The notes under the pieces were generated by a model that searched no databases, had not been told where the DNA came from, and saw nothing but the letters and a program-made list of their open reading frames with translations. Positions 19,464 through 30,700 of a DNA stretch of 41,581 nucleotides are shown here, piece after piece; positions within the stretch are counted from its first letter, which is position 1, and every line of letters begins with the position of its first letter. The DNA lies in the NCBI GenBank assembly GCA_015059965.1, contig SUZM01000015.1, positions 1 through 41,581 on the forward strand. The letters run 5' to 3'. The stretch is from Rikenellaceae bacterium. GTDB lineage: Bacteria > Bacteroidota > Bacteroidia > Bacteroidales > Rikenellaceae. The translations under genes and the position numbers were made by a program.

Positions 19464-19922
19464 ATGGAGGCATTAACCGATTTTTTTATGCAGTGGGGCT
19501 ATTGGGGCATGCTCCTGGCCGCCTTTTTGGCCGGCAGCGTGGTGCCGATCGGCTCGGAGGTGGTCTATGTCCTGCTCCTGAAGGCGGGGCTCGACCCTCT
19601 GCTGACCACCCTTGCCGCCACAGCAGGTAACACCCTGGGCGGCATGACCTGCTACTGGATCGGCATGCTCGGCAAACGCGAGTGGATCCACCGCTGGCTG
19701 GGGGTCAGCGAGGAGAAACTCGACAAGGCCACCCGCTTCCTGCAGGGGCGCGGTGCCTGGATGGGCTTCTTCGCCTTCCTCCCCTACTTAGGCGAGGCCA
19801 TCGCCGTGGCCTTGGGCTTTATGCGCTCCAACCAACCCGTCACCGCCCTCTCGATGGCCCTCGGCAAAGCCGCCCGCTACTCCGCCCTGCTCCTGGCTTT
19901 CAAAGGGGTGATCTCGCTGTAA
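19464..19922 (+). CDS. Small DedA/YqaA-family inner-membrane protein
   Basis: A 152-aa protein of the SNARE-associated/VTT (DedA) superfamily, short YqaA type. The start at 19464 (MEALTDFFMQW) is chosen because it follows the -7 box. Hydrophobic segments are at about 10-40 (GMLLAAFLAGSVVPIGSEVVYVLLL), 46-62, 97-118 and 130-150. GSVVPIGSEVV and the GNTLGGMTCYWIG region match the family core, and the cytoplasmic patch KREWIHRWLG follows. DedA proteins handle lipid or undecaprenyl phosphate transport and membrane homeostasis; the substrate here is not predictable. It sits divergent from the thi operon. Confidence 0.8.
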   Translation: MEALTDFFMQWGYWGMLLAAFLAGSVVPIGSEVVYVLLLKAGLDPLLTTLAATAGNTLGGMTCYWIGMLGKREWIHRWLGVSEEKLDKATRFLQGRGAWMGFFAFLPYLGEAIAVALGFMRSNQPVTALSMALGKAARYSALLLAFKGVISL

Positions 19923-19961
19923 AACTTTAAGGGTGTTAGCGGCATTAAGGGTAATAGCGGA

Positions 19962-19987
19962 AATAGGGGTTTATACTCTCCCCTATT
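19962..19987 (+). terminator. Weak hairpin after the YqaA-like gene
   Basis: AATAGGGG (19962-19969) pairs with CCCCTATT (19980-19987). No T-run follows, so termination is uncertain. Confidence 0.4.
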
Positions 19988-19998
19988 GCCACTAATTC

Positions 19999-20037
19999 AA
20001 AAAACACCGCCCAGCTTCTTTCAGAACTTAGGCGGTG
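19999..20037 (-). terminator. Terminator of the NYN/BspA operon
   Basis: CACCGCC (20031-20037 on the minus strand) pairs with GGCGGTG (20005-20011) around an inner partial stem and is followed on the minus strand by TTTTTT. It lies 60 nt past the NYN stop. Confidence 0.8.
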
Positions 20038-20097
20038 AGAAAAATTTAGACACATGAAATGTCAAGCCCTACTATAACAGTGCTGTCCTAACCTTAT

Positions 20098-20658
20098 CTA
20101 TGTACTCTTAACAGGCCATACAAATTCATTGTGTCCTATTTCTGAAAAAACATTATCCAATACTTGTATTCGTGATACAGACTTTGCTAATTCTCCGTCT
20201 CTTTTGAACGCATTTCTAAAAGCCCACATCTCTGTTTCCCATCCATTATCATTAGCAAGTGAAATTAAAGGCTTAAAATCGCTGTCTCCAGATACTAATT
20301 TTAAAACAGCTGGTTCTTGTTTACATATTATAATAGTACCTTGTATTACTATTTCTGTATCTACAGCCTTTTCCTTTCCAACAGAATTTCTATCATGCAC
20401 AATAACCTTATACCCCATTTTCTCTGCAGCACTCCATAAGCTATCATTTTTAGGAGGTCTAGAACCTACTAATATTGCATGAGAAATCTCTTTACCTTCT
20501 GCAACGACCGTAAGTAGTTTACCAAAATCAATCCGCCAAGATGGATCATCAGCATATTTTTCTCCAACCCCGATACAACCACCGTTCTGCTTGGCCGAAA
20601 ACTTTTTCCCTTCAATCCAGACATTGGAATTATCTACTATAATAACACATTTTTTCAT
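20098..20658 (-). CDS. NYN-domain (PIN-like nuclease fold) protein
   Basis: A 186-aa protein with the NYN domain, a PIN-like fold found in RNases and RNA-binding proteins. VIIVDNSNVWIEG at the N-terminus holds Asp9. KAVDTEIVIQG holds Asp100, and the motif LVSGDSDFKPL holds Asp125 and Asp127, the usual acidic metal-binding set. The start ATG at 20658 is well placed, and the gene begins 17 nt after the stop of the upstream lipoprotein. It is AT-rich with codon use unlike the flanking genes. NYN proteins act in tRNA/rRNA turnover or antiviral defence; nothing here decides which. Whether it is active is inferred from the conserved acidic residues only. Confidence 0.85.
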   Translation of the reverse strand: MKKCVIIVDNSNVWIEGKKFSAKQNGGCIGVGEKYADDPSWRIDFGKLLTVVAEGKEISHAILVGSRPPKNDSLWSAAEKMGYKVIVHDRNSVGKEKAVDTEIVIQGTIIICKQEPAVLKLVSGDSDFKPLISLANDNGWETEMWAFRNAFKRDGELAKSVSRIQVLDNVFSEIGHNEFVWPVKST

Positions 20659-20675
20659 TGCTATATCATTTTGTT

Positions 20676-22469
20676 TTATGCTTCAAAGTCATATTCCATT
20701 ATAAATGGGATGTAATATCCACTACCATCAATATCATAGGCAGGATTTTTCCTCCATTGGCTATTATATGTATCGATAAATCCTTTAGGCACATAAATCC
20801 TAAAATTGGAAGGAAAGGAATAATCCCAATCATAATATCCATATGAGCGGTTATTAAAAACATCTTCTCCTAAAACGGGAGCATCAGTAGATTTAGAATA
20901 AATCATAGAACCATCTGCCAATGAGTTCAAAAAACAATAATCGCCAATTGAAGAAACATTCTTCCCAATAGTAACTACTTTTAGGTTATTACCATATTCA
21001 GCAAATGCTCGACTTTTAATATAACTGACATTATCGGGGATTGTAATACTTGTTAGGCTATTGCATTTATAGAATGCTGAATCTCCAATAGAATTCACAC
21101 TATCACCAATGGTGAGATTTTTCATATTAACACAGCCATAGAATGCGGAATCGCCGATAAAAGTTACATTATTGGGGATTTTAATTTCTGTCAAACTCGT
21201 TTCATAAAACGAATTATCCCCAATATTCATTAGACCTTCCGGCAAGTAGATAGAATTGAGAGAGGTTTTGTAGAATGCATACTCTTTTATTTCAGTAACA
21301 CCTGACGGAATATAAACTTTGTCTAAATTGTGACACTCATAAAATGCGTATTCACCTATAACATTAATTTTTTTATCAAACACAATTGTCCCTCGAATAG
21401 AAGAATAGGTATGACTTATTATATTTGCGTTGAATCCAGCTGTTTGATATAAACTTAACGCATATTTATTGGTTGTCGTATACCATAATTCATTTTGAGC
21501 TTCTTCTGCTACAATCGGGATAAAATCTGATGCAAAGGAGTTGTTGCCATCAGAAATAACCAATGAAACACTAATACCAGAATCTCCATTAAAAAACTTG
21601 CTATCAAGATTATCTCCTGAAACAATAATTGAAATTGTCCCGTTTTCTTCGTTGCACTCAAAGTTTACAATAGGCAACTCCTCAAATGAGACTGCCCGAG
21701 TTTCAGTAGATACAGCTTTAATAGAAAGAGTTTTTTCCCAAACCTGACTTAAACTGCTGATCGCTGTTTTGGGCGAAATATAAAAATCGAGATTCATTTG
21801 ACTCTCATTACCAATATATTTCATTCGCGCTATACCATCACTATATGCCGGAATATAAGTAACAGATTGTATACGCGCTAATAAATCTTCAATAGATTTC
21901 TCAACCTTAGATAATCGAACCTCCATGAGACTGATTTTAGAATCGAGCATATCAATGTTCAAGTTTAATTTTGAGGATAAAGAATTCAGGTCCGCAATCC
22001 ATTTATCAAAGTTAGTTAGATCTGCATCTATTGTTTGAATTATGGCCTCAATAGCAGTCAATCTATTCTTTATATTATTATATTGCACTAAAGTAGCATA
22101 CAAAGCTGCTGCTTCATTTTCACTTTGTTGAATTTGGCCATTTACCCAAGTCTTTAAACTATTTATCTCTTCTTCAAGAGTAACGTATTTAAGGTTATTA
22201 ATTGCATCAGATAATGATTTAATAGACTCTCCATGCTCTTTTTGGATTGTATCAAGTATAGCCACAAAATCATTAACAGCAATTGCACTTTCTTCCAATA
22301 TGTCAATTGAGTCATTGATGTCGGAAATTTGCTCCTCAATAGAAGGAATTTTATTGGATTCTAATTCCGTAAGACGTAAATCTAAATTGTCTAATTCATC
22401 GTTAATCTCACCACATGATGAGAAAATAAAAATGCTAAAAATACTGATAAAAATAATTAAATTCTTCAT
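20676..22469 (-). CDS. Coiled-coil lipoprotein with BspA-type leucine-rich repeats
   Basis: A 597-aa surface protein. The start at 22469 (MKNLIIF) gives a signal peptide with lipobox FIFSSC and Cys19; the longer frame lacks a signal. Residues about 20-240 are rich in heptad-like Leu, Ile, Glu and Lys and should form a long coiled coil or stalk. A middle region follows (about 245-370). The C-terminal part from about 390 has LRR_5/BspA repeats: EIKEYAFYKTSLNSIYLPEGL, NIGDNSFYETSLTEIKIPNNV, FIGDSAFYGCVNMKNLTIGDSV and SIGDSAFYKCNSLTSITIPDNV. BspA repeats bind host matrix proteins in Tannerella and are common on gut Bacteroidetes. It is AT-rich and its 5' neighbour is only 34 nt away. A role as a stalked adhesin is inferred. 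Confidence 0.85.
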   Translation of the reverse strand: MKNLIIFISIFSIFIFSSCGEINDELDNLDLRLTELESNKIPSIEEQISDINDSIDILEESAIAVNDFVAILDTIQKEHGESIKSLSDAINNLKYVTLEEEINSLKTWVNGQIQQSENEAAALYATLVQYNNIKNRLTAIEAIIQTIDADLTNFDKWIADLNSLSSKLNLNIDMLDSKISLMEVRLSKVEKSIEDLLARIQSVTYIPAYSDGIARMKYIGNESQMNLDFYISPKTAISSLSQVWEKTLSIKAVSTETRAVSFEELPIVNFECNEENGTISIIVSGDNLDSKFFNGDSGISVSLVISDGNNSFASDFIPIVAEEAQNELWYTTTNKYALSLYQTAGFNANIISHTYSSIRGTIVFDKKINVIGEYAFYECHNLDKVYIPSGVTEIKEYAFYKTSLNSIYLPEGLMNIGDNSFYETSLTEIKIPNNVTFIGDSAFYGCVNMKNLTIGDSVNSIGDSAFYKCNSLTSITIPDNVSYIKSRAFAEYGNNLKVVTIGKNVSSIGDYCFLNSLADGSMIYSKSTDAPVLGEDVFNNRSYGYYDWDYSFPSNFRIYVPKGFIDTYNSQWRKNPAYDIDGSGYYIPFIMEYDFEA

Positions 22470-22503
22470 AATTATAAATTTTAACGGTTTACTAAGATAT
22501 ATT

Positions 22504-22851
22504 CTATAAATTAATCTCTTTAAAATGATATAGGATCTGTAATTTCTCCGGAATTTTGTTGATTTCCCACTCAATTTCTGTATCGGGGTTCAACGATCCT
22601 AAGTAGATAGAATCTCCCCCTCCCGAAACTCCTTCGATCCAAAGCTGTGTGCGGTATATATAAAAAACCATTTCCCTTCCACTGAGTGAAAATGCAGATT
22701 TCACTTTTCTCTTTTCGATATTTTCTTTAAGGATTTTAACTTTAAGAGTAGTTTTTTCATCTGTTGTGCTTCGTAATTTTAATTTTACGAAACCACCTTC
22801 ATCATGTTTTTCATCTACTGAAAAACACGTTGGTAAATGATAACCTTGCAT
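22504..22851 (-). CDS. Hypothetical protein of the AT-rich operon
   Basis: A 115-aa protein I do not recognise. I take the ATG at 22851; the frame can also be opened by a TTG 24 nt upstream. It has no signal peptide or membrane segment. The composition is mixed, with a Lys-rich middle (TTLKVKILKENIEKRKVKS), a Gly-rich turn (EGVSGGGDSIYLG) and an acidic C-terminal strand. It is the first gene of the three-gene minus-strand group with the BspA-type lipoprotein and the NYN protein, separated by 34 nt and 17 nt respectively. It could be a false call, but the spacing and codon bias match its neighbours. Confidence 0.5.
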   Translation of the reverse strand: MQGYHLPTCFSVDEKHDEGGFVKLKLRSTTDEKTTLKVKILKENIEKRKVKSAFSLSGREMVFYIYRTQLWIEGVSGGGDSIYLGSLNPDTEIEWEINKIPEKLQILYHFKEINL

Positions 22852-22950
22852 AAACAATTTATGTTTGCCTCTCAACTCCCTAAAGGCGGTTAATAGTTAG
22901 TTTTTCAGAAAACATATAAACAGAAAAGTGTGGAGTTGATTTCACGTTTA

Positions 22951-23119
22951 CTTAATCGAAGGTTGTGGAATGACCTGACAGTAATAAACGATACAATGCC
23001 CCACACTTGGATAGTATGGGGTTTCATACACAAAAGATGTGCACTGCCACATAGCTATACAAGAAATGAGTGCTGTTCGTTGCCCTACTGTCTTGAAAAC
23101 TTCCACATTTTCGATTAAG
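22951..23119. repeat. Element of about 170 bp with imperfect terminal inverted repeats
   Basis: CTTAATCGAAGGTTGTGGAA (22951-22970) is repeated in inverted form at 23101-23119 with two substitutions and one missing base. A partial internal hairpin (CCCCAC / TATGGGG) lies in the middle. Outside the ends AAGTGT and ACACTT may extend the inversion. It carries only short open frames on both strands. This is the layout of a MITE or a decayed insertion sequence; the remaining 23120-23350 shows no gene. Confidence 0.5.
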
Positions 23120-23350
23120 GACAAAAGCGAAAACACTTCTATCTAATATGTCTGCTGCGCAGTCTGTCTTCTATAAAACAGACCGCTCAGCATTACAAAG
23201 ATACGAAATTTTTCGCAAACGAACAAACACTCATGCGGGACATTGCGCGAAGATATTAAAAAATTGGGGTGGAGACTTCCCAAAAGCCAGCAGAATCTCC
23301 CCCCCCTCAACCAATTTGTTGTCAGAAGGCTGCAGATGTGGGGCATCGCA

Positions 23351-23398
23351 ACAAAAAGCCCGGATGGATAGTACTGAACGTACATTCCATTCGGGCTT
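23351..23398 (-). terminator. Terminator of the rpoBC operon
   Basis: A 13-bp stem with one mismatch (23356-23368 with 23386-23398) has GTAC/GTAC pairing inside. On the minus strand it ends GGGCTTTTTGTTG. It lies 40 nt after the rpoC stop. Confidence 0.85.
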
Positions 23399-23438
23399 GA
23401 CTGGCGATGTGCCGCAGGTGCGGCCTTATCACAACAAA

Positions 23439-26400
23439 TTACTGGAGGGCCTCCACAGTACTCTTCGCCGTAACCAACAGGTTATCGAACGAACGCTGAC
23501 CCGTACCTCCGGGGATCTTTCCACCCACGATAACATTCTCCTTGAGGTTCTCCAGGTAGTCCACCTTGGCCTGGATAGCGGCCTCGTTGAGCACCTTGGT
23601 CGTCTCCTGGAACGAAGCGGCCGAGATGAAGCTCGAGGTCTGCAATGCGGCGCGGGTGATACCCTGCAGGATCTGGGTCGAGGTAGCGGGCACGATATCG
23701 CGCACCTCTACAGGCTTCAGGTCGCGGCGCTTGAGGCTCGAGTTCTCGTCGCGCAGCTTGCGCACCGAGATAATCTGGCCGGGCTGCACCGAGGTCGAAT
23801 CGCCGGCGTTGGTTACCACCACCTTATCGTAGAGCTCGTCGTTCACATCCATGAACTCCCACTTATCCACCACCTGGTCCTCGAAGAAGCGGGTATCACC
23901 CGGATCCTCGATCTTGACCTTCGACATCATCTGACGAACGATGATTTCAAAGTGCTTGTCGTTGATCTTCACACCCTGCATACGGTAAACCTCCTGTACC
24001 TCGTTCACGATGTACTCCTGAACGCGCGTAGGACCGAGGATGTTCAGAATATCGGCGGGCGTGATCGCACCATCCGACAGCGGGCTGCCGGCCTTCACGA
24101 AGTCGTTCTCCTGAACGATGATCTGGCGGGCCAGAGGTACCAGGTAGCGCTTCACATCGCCCTGCTTCGAGGTGATGATGATCTCGCGGTTACCGCGCTT
24201 GATCTTGCCGAACGATACCTCACCGTCGATCTCCGAAACAATAGCGGGATTCGACGGGTTACGGGCCTCGAAGAGCTCCGTTACACGCGGCAGACCTCCC
24301 GTGATATCGCCACCGCCCTTACCTACGGCACGCGGGATCTTGATCAGGATATCACCGGCCTTGATCTTGGCCTTATCCTTCACCACCACATGGGCCGTTA
24401 CGGGCAGGTTGTACGACTTCACCTCATCGTCCTCCTTATTGAGGATCTTGATGACAGGGTTCTTGGTCTTATCCTTCGACTCGATGATCACCTTCTCCGA
24501 CAGACCGGTCTGCTCGTCGCGCTCCTCGCGGTAGGTAACACCCTCGATCACGCTCTCATACGAAGCCTTACCGTCGAACTCGGAGATGATCACGGCGTTG
24601 TAGGGATCCCACTCGCAGATCAGATCGCCCTTCTTCACCATGGCACCATCCTGCATAAAGAGCGTGGCGCCATAAGGCAGGTTGTGCGTATAGAGTACGA
24701 TCTCGGTCTTGGGATCGACGATGCGGAACTCCGACTGGCGCGAAATAACCAGATCGACAGCCTCACCGGCAGCGTTCTTGGTCTTGATCGTGCGCAACTC
24801 GTCGATCTCCAGGCGACCCTCATATTTCGATACCACATTGGTCTCCACAGCCGTACCACCGGCCACACCACCGACGTGGAAGGTTCGAAGCGTAAGCTGC
24901 GTACCGGGCTCACCAATCGACTGAGCGGCGATTACACCCACGACCTCACCCTTCTGTACCATGCGGGCGGTAGCCAGGTTGCGGCCGTAGCACTTGGCGC
25001 AGACACCGCGGCGAGCCTCGCAGGTGAGTACCGAGCGGATCTCCACCGACTCCAGGGGCGACTTCTCGATCGCCTCGGCAATAGCCTCGGTGATCTCCTC
25101 GCCGGCCCGGCAGAGCACCTCGCCCGTGAGCGGATGGATCACATCGTTGAGTGCCGTGCGACCCAAAATGCGGTCGTAGAGCGTCTGCACCACGTCGTCG
25201 TTACGCTTGATGGCCGTAGCCGTCAGACCGCGCAACGTGCCGCAATCCTCCTCGTTGATGATCACATCCTGTGCCACATCCACCAGACGGCGGGTCAGGT
25301 AACCGGCATCGGCCGTCTTCAAGGCGGTATCGGCCAGACCCTTACGGGCACCGTGCGTCGAGATGAAGTACTCGAGCACCGAAAGACCCTCCTTGAAGTT
25401 CGAGAGAATCGGGTTCTCGATAACCTGCTGACCACCCTCGACACCCGACTTCTGCGGCTTGGCCATCAGACCACGCATACCCGAGAGCTGACGGATCTGC
25501 TCCTTCGAACCACGGGCACCCGAGTCGAGCATCATGTAGACGGGGTTGAAACCGTCCTGGTCGTTCTTCAGGGTCTCGATCACCGTCTTCGTAAGCTTCG
25601 AGTTGATCGAGGTCCAAATATCAATAATCTGGTTATAACGCTCGTTGTTGGTGATCAGACCCATGTTATAGGAATCCATCACCTCATCCGAGCGGTCGTA
25701 ACCCTCCTGTACGAGTTTCTGCTTCTCCTCGGGGATGATCACGGCATCGAGGTTAAACGACAGACCTCCCTGGAAGGCCATGCGGTAACCCATGTTCTTG
25801 ATGTCGTCGAGGAAGGCGGCCACCTTGTCGGCACCGGCCTTCTTCATCACCACGGCGATGATGTCGCGCAGCGAACGCTTCGTGAGCACCTCGTTGATGT
25901 AGCCTACCTCGGTCGGCACCACCTGGTTGAAGAGGATACGGCCGATGGTCGTCTCCTTCAGCACCTTCACCAGGTTGCCCTCCTCGTCGCGATCCTCCAC
26001 CAGGCACTTCACCATGGCGTGCAGATCGGCACGCTTCTCGTTGTAGGCGATGATCGCCTCCTCGGGACCGTAGAAGCAGAGGCCCTCACCCTTGACACCC
26101 TTGCGGGGCTTGGTGATGTAGTAAAGACCCAGTACCATGTCCTGCGAAGGCACGGTGATCGGCGCGCCGTTGGCGGGGTTCAAGACGTTGTGCGAACCCA
26201 GCATCAGGAGCTGTGCCTCCAGGATGGCGGCATTGCCCAGCGGGAGGTGTACAGCCATCTGGTCACCGTCGAAGTCGGCGTTGAATGCCGTACAAGCCAG
26301 CGGGTGCAGCTGCATAGCCTTACCCTCGATCAGCTTGGGCTGGAAGGCCTGGATACCCAGACGGTGAAGCGTCGGGGCACGGTTCATCAACACGGGGTGA

Positions 26401-27689
26401 CCCTTGATCACATTCTCCAGAATACCCCAGATCACGGGATCTTTTCTGTCGATGATCTTCTTGGCCGACTTTACAGTCTTCACGATACCGCGCTCGATGA
26501 GCTTGCGGATCACAAAAGGCTTGTAGAGCTCGGCGGCCATATCCTTCGGAATACCCATCTCGTGCATCTTCAGCTCGGGACCCACGACGATAACCGAACG
26601 GGCCGAGTAGTCCACACGCTTACCCAGAAGGTTCTGACGGAAGCGGCCCTGCTTACCCTTGAGCGAGTCCGAGAGCGACTTCAGCGGACGGTTCGACTCA
26701 TTCTTCACGGCGTTGCTCTTACGCGAGTTGTCGAACAACGAATCGACAGCCTCCTGCAACATACGCTTCTCGTTGCGCAGAATCACCTCCGGAGCTTTGA
26801 TCTCGATCAGGCGCTTCAGACGGTTGTTGCGGATAATCACGCGACGATAGAGGTCGTTGAGGTCCGAGGTGGCGAAACGACCACCATCCAGCGGCACCAG
26901 CGGGCGCAGCTCGGGCGGGATCACGGGGATCACCTTCAGCACCATCCACTCGGGGCGGTTCTTGCCATTCGAGGCACGGAACGACTCGATCACATTCAGC
27001 TGCTTCAGGGCCTCAGTCTTACGCTGCTGCGAGGTCTCCTTCGAGGCCTTGTCGCGCAGGGCGTAGGACATCGAGTCGAGGTCTACCTGCTGGAGCAGGG
27101 TGTAGATTGCCTCGGCACCCATCTGAGCCACGAACTTCTGGGGATCGTCGTCGGGCAGCGACTGGTTGCCCTTCGGGAGCTGCTCCAGGATATCGAGGTA
27201 CTCCTTCTCGGCCAGGGTCTGCAACTTCTCGACACCCAGCTCGGCGGCGGCACCCGGATTCACTACGACATAGCGCTCGTAGTAGATGATGCCCTCCAGC
27301 TTCTTCGAGGGAATACCCAGCAGGTAACCGATCTTCGAAGGCAGCGAACGGAAGTACCAGATGTGTACGACGGGCACCACCAGCGAGATGTGGCCCATAC
27401 GCTCACGGCGCACCTTCTTTTCGGTAACCTCCACACCGCAACGGTCGCAGACGATACCCTTGTAGCGGATACGCTTATACTTTCCGCAGTGGCACTCATA
27501 GTCCTTCACAGGACCGAAGATACGCTCGCAGAAGAGACCATCGCGCTCGGGCTTGTAGGTACGATAGTTAATCGTTTCGGGCTTCAGCACCTCACCGCTC
27601 GACTGAGCCATGATCTCCTCAGGAGAGGCCAGCGAGATGGTGATGCTGTTATAGCCGCCATTTGACTTATTGTCCTTATTGATTGACAT
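23439..27689 (-). CDS. rpoC: RNA polymerase beta' subunit
   Basis: A 1416-aa catalytic subunit of normal Bacteroidetes length. The N-terminal zinc site has Cys66, Cys68, Cys81 and Cys84 (CHC...CDRC). The active-site magnesium motif [12 protein letters not shown] is at 470-481. The bridge-helix/trigger-loop part ([20 protein letters not shown]) and the second Cys group ([15 protein letters not shown]) follow. It completes the core enzyme with beta, alpha and omega. It starts 40 nt after rpoB on the same mRNA and is followed by a strong terminator. Its biased codons create a long antisense open frame that is not a gene. Confidence 0.99.
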   Translation of the reverse strand: MSINKDNKSNGGYNSITISLASPEEIMAQSSGEVLKPETINYRTYKPERDGLFCERIFGPVKDYECHCGKYKRIRYKGIVCDRCGVEVTEKKVRRERMGHISLVVPVVHIWYFRSLPSKIGYLLGIPSKKLEGIIYYERYVVVNPGAAAELGVEKLQTLAEKEYLDILEQLPKGNQSLPDDDPQKFVAQMGAEAIYTLLQQVDLDSMSYALRDKASKETSQQRKTEALKQLNVIESFRASNGKNRPEWMVLKVIPVIPPELRPLVPLDGGRFATSDLNDLYRRVIIRNNRLKRLIEIKAPEVILRNEKRMLQEAVDSLFDNSRKSNAVKNESNRPLKSLSDSLKGKQGRFRQNLLGKRVDYSARSVIVVGPELKMHEMGIPKDMAAELYKPFVIRKLIERGIVKTVKSAKKIIDRKDPVIWGILENVIKGHPVLMNRAPTLHRLGIQAFQPKLIEGKAMQLHPLACTAFNADFDGDQMAVHLPLGNAAILEAQLLMLGSHNVLNPANGAPITVPSQDMVLGLYYITKPRKGVKGEGLCFYGPEEAIIAYNEKRADLHAMVKCLVEDRDEEGNLVKVLKETTIGRILFNQVVPTEVGYINEVLTKRSLRDIIAVVMKKAGADKVAAFLDDIKNMGYRMAFQGGLSFNLDAVIIPEEKQKLVQEGYDRSDEVMDSYNMGLITNNERYNQIIDIWTSINSKLTKTVIETLKNDQDGFNPVYMMLDSGARGSKEQIRQLSGMRGLMAKPQKSGVEGGQQVIENPILSNFKEGLSVLEYFISTHGARKGLADTALKTADAGYLTRRLVDVAQDVIINEEDCGTLRGLTATAIKRNDDVVQTLYDRILGRTALNDVIHPLTGEVLCRAGEEITEAIAEAIEKSPLESVEIRSVLTCEARRGVCAKCYGRNLATARMVQKGEVVGVIAAQSIGEPGTQLTLRTFHVGGVAGGTAVETNVVSKYEGRLEIDELRTIKTKNAAGEAVDLVISRQSEFRIVDPKTEIVLYTHNLPYGATLFMQDGAMVKKGDLICEWDPYNAVIISEFDGKASYESVIEGVTYREERDEQTGLSEKVIIESKDKTKNPVIKILNKEDDEVKSYNLPVTAHVVVKDKAKIKAGDILIKIPRAVGKGGGDITGGLPRVTELFEARNPSNPAIVSEIDGEVSFGKIKRGNREIIITSKQGDVKRYLVPLARQIIVQENDFVKAGSPLSDGAITPADILNILGPTRVQEYIVNEVQEVYRMQGVKINDKHFEIIVRQMMSKVKIEDPGDTRFFEDQVVDKWEFMDVNDELYDKVVVTNAGDSTSVQPGQIISVRKLRDENSSLKRRDLKPVEVRDIVPATSTQILQGITRAALQTSSFISAASFQETTKVLNEAAIQAKVDYLENLKENVIVGGKIPGGTGQRSFDNLLVTAKSTVEALQ

Positions 27690-27729
27690 ATTCTTGTGTT
27701 TTCTCTTGCGTTATACCTACATACATTGC

Positions 27730-30700
27730 TTACTCCAACTTCACCGACAGGGCCAGACCGCGCAACTCGTGCAGCAGTACGTTCATGGCCTCGGGAATAC
27801 CCGGACGCGGCAGGTTGTCGCCCTTGACAATGGCCTCGTAAGCCTTGGCACGACCCGTCACATCGTCGGACTTGATGGTCAGAATCTCCTGCAGGATGTT
27901 GGCGGCACCGAAGCCCTCGAGAGCCCAAACCTCCATCTCACCAAAACGCTGACCACCGAACTGGGCCTTACCACCCAGAGGCTGCTGCGTGATGAGCGAG
28001 TAGGGACCGATCGAACGGGCGTGCATCTTATCGTCGATCATGTGACCGAGCTTAAGCATGTAGATCACACCCACCGTAGCCGGCTGGTCGAACATCTCAC
28101 CCGTACCACCATCATACAGATAGGTACGTCCGCTATGGGGAATACCGGCCTGAGCCGTGTACTCATTGATCTGGTCAAGCGATGCACCATCGAAGATCGG
28201 CGTGGCGAACTTCAGGCCCAGCTCACGGCCGGCCCATCCGAGCACTGTCTCGTAGATCTGACCCAGGTTCATACGCGAAGGCACACCCAGCGGGTTCAGA
28301 CAGATATCGACGATCGTACCGTCCTCCAGGAAGGGCATATCCTCGTCGCGCACGATCTTGGCCACAATACCCTTGTTACCGTGGCGACCGGCCATCTTAT
28401 CACCCACCTTCAGCTTACGCTTCTTGGCGATGTAGACCTTGGCCATCTGGATCACGCCCGTCTGCGGGAGCTCATCACCGTTCGTGAGGTTATACTTCTC
28501 ACGCTTGATGGCAGCATCGGCCTTCTTCCACTCGATGCAGTAGTTGTTGATCGTAGCCTCGATAAGCTTGTCGGCAGCCTCGTCGCCCGTCCACTTGCAG
28601 TCGCCCAGGTTCAGGTAGCCCATCGGTGTTCCGGTCTTCTCGTCGATCGACTTCATCGAGATCTCCTCCAACATCGAACGCGAGAACTTCGTACCGGCGG
28701 GATAGATCTCCACACCGAAGTAATCCGTGATTCCGGTCGTCACCTGACCGTCTACCACCTGCATAAGCTTGTCTACCAGGATCTTCGTCAGTTCGGCGAC
28801 CTGCTCGGCAAACTTCTCGTCCAACTTCTCGTGAGCCAGCTTCTCGGCCGACTTCGACTTCTTGAGATCCTTCGTGGCACGGCTGTAGAGCTTCGTGTCG
28901 ATTACCACACCGTGCAGCGAGGGCTGAGCCTTGAGCGAAGCATCCTTCACATCACCGGCCTTGTCGCCGAAGATGGCACGCAGAAGCTTCTCCTCGGGCG
29001 AGGGGTCGCTCTCACCCTTCGGGGTGATCTTACCAATCAGAATATCGCCCGGGTGTACGTTGGCACCGATGCGGATGATACCGTTCAGGTCGAGGTCCTT
29101 GGTAGCCTCCTCGCTCACGTTCGGAATATCCGAAGTCAGCTCCTCGACACCACGCTTCGTATCGCGCACCTCCATGATGTACTCATCGACGTGTACCGAG
29201 GTGAAGATATCCTCACGCTGGATACGCTCCGAGATCACGATGGCATCCTCGAAGTTATAACCCTTCCAGGGCATGAAGGCCACCTTCAGGTTGCGGCCCA
29301 GCGCGAGCTCGCCGCCCTGGGTCGAGTAGCCCTCGGTCAGGATCTGACCCTTGGTCACCTTATCACCGGTCAGCACGGCCGGCTTCAGGGTGATCGAGGT
29401 ATTCTGGTTCGTGCGGCGGTAACGCGGCAACTCGTAGGTCGTGATCTCGGGCTGGAACGAGGCGATCACCTCCTCGCGGGTACGCTCATAGCGCACCTGG
29501 ATCTGCGTGGCATCGGCAAATACCACCTCACCATCGCCCTCGGCAACCACCTGAATGCGGCTGTCGATGATCATATCCTTCTCGATACCCGTACCCACAA
29601 TCGGGGCCTCGCAGGTAACCAGAGGCACTGCTTGGCGCATCATGTTCGAACCCATGAGCGCACGGTTGGCATCGTCGTGCTCCAGGAAGGGGATGAGCGA
29701 GGCGGCAATCGAGGCGATCTGGTTCGGCGCCACGTCCATCAGGTCCACCTCCTTGTCCGTAACCACGGGGAAGTCGGCACCCTGACGCGCCTTGATACGC
29801 TCGGGCTGCAGGAAGTGACCCTCCTCATCGATGGGCAGGTTCGACTGGGCAACCACCTTACCCTCCTCCTCTTCGGCCGAGTAGTAGCGGATATGCGAGT
29901 TGTCCAGGTCGATCTTACCATTCTCCACCGTGCGGTAGGGGGTCTCGATGAAGCCCATGTCCGAGATCTTGGCGAAGACGCAGAGCGACGAGATCAGACC
30001 GATGTTCGGTCCCTCAGGCGACTCGATCGGGCACAAACGACCATAGTGCGTATAGTGTACGTCGCGCACCTCGAAACCGGCGCGGTCACGCGACAGACCA
30101 CCGGGACCCAGGGCCGACAGACGGCGCTTGTGGGTAACCTCCGACAGCGGGTTGATCTGGTCCATGAACTGCGAGAGCTGCGAGGTGCCGAAGAAGGAGT
30201 TGATCACCGACGACAGGGTCTTGGCATTGATCAGATCCACGGGCGTAAATACCTCGTTGTCACGCACATTCATTCGTTCGCGGATCGTTCGTGCCATGCG
30301 CACGAAACCTACCGAGAACTGGTTCGAAAGCTGCTCGCCAACCGTTCTTACGCGACGGTTCGAGAGGTGGTCGATATCGTCCACATCAGCCTTCGAGTTG
30401 ATGAGCTGGATCAGGTACTTGATAATGGCGATCATATCCTCGCGCGTCAGCGTGCGGATAGCAGGATCGATATCCATCTCCAGCTTCTTATTGATACGGA
30501 AGCGTCCTACGTCGCCCAGGTCGTAACGCTTATCCGAGAAGAAGAGCTTCTCGATTACGTCACGAGCCGTAGCCTCATCGGGCGGCTCCGAGGCGCGCAA
30601 CTGCCTGTAGATGTATACCACGGCCTCCTTCTCGGAGTTACAAGTATCCTTCTGGAGCGTATTGTAGATGATCGAAAAGTCGATACCCGAGGGGTTCTCC

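Noticed and set aside
23148..27665. A 1505-codon open frame opposite rpoC
   Set aside because: It mirrors rpoC and results from the biased codon use of that gene. It has no family motif and the sense frame is certain.
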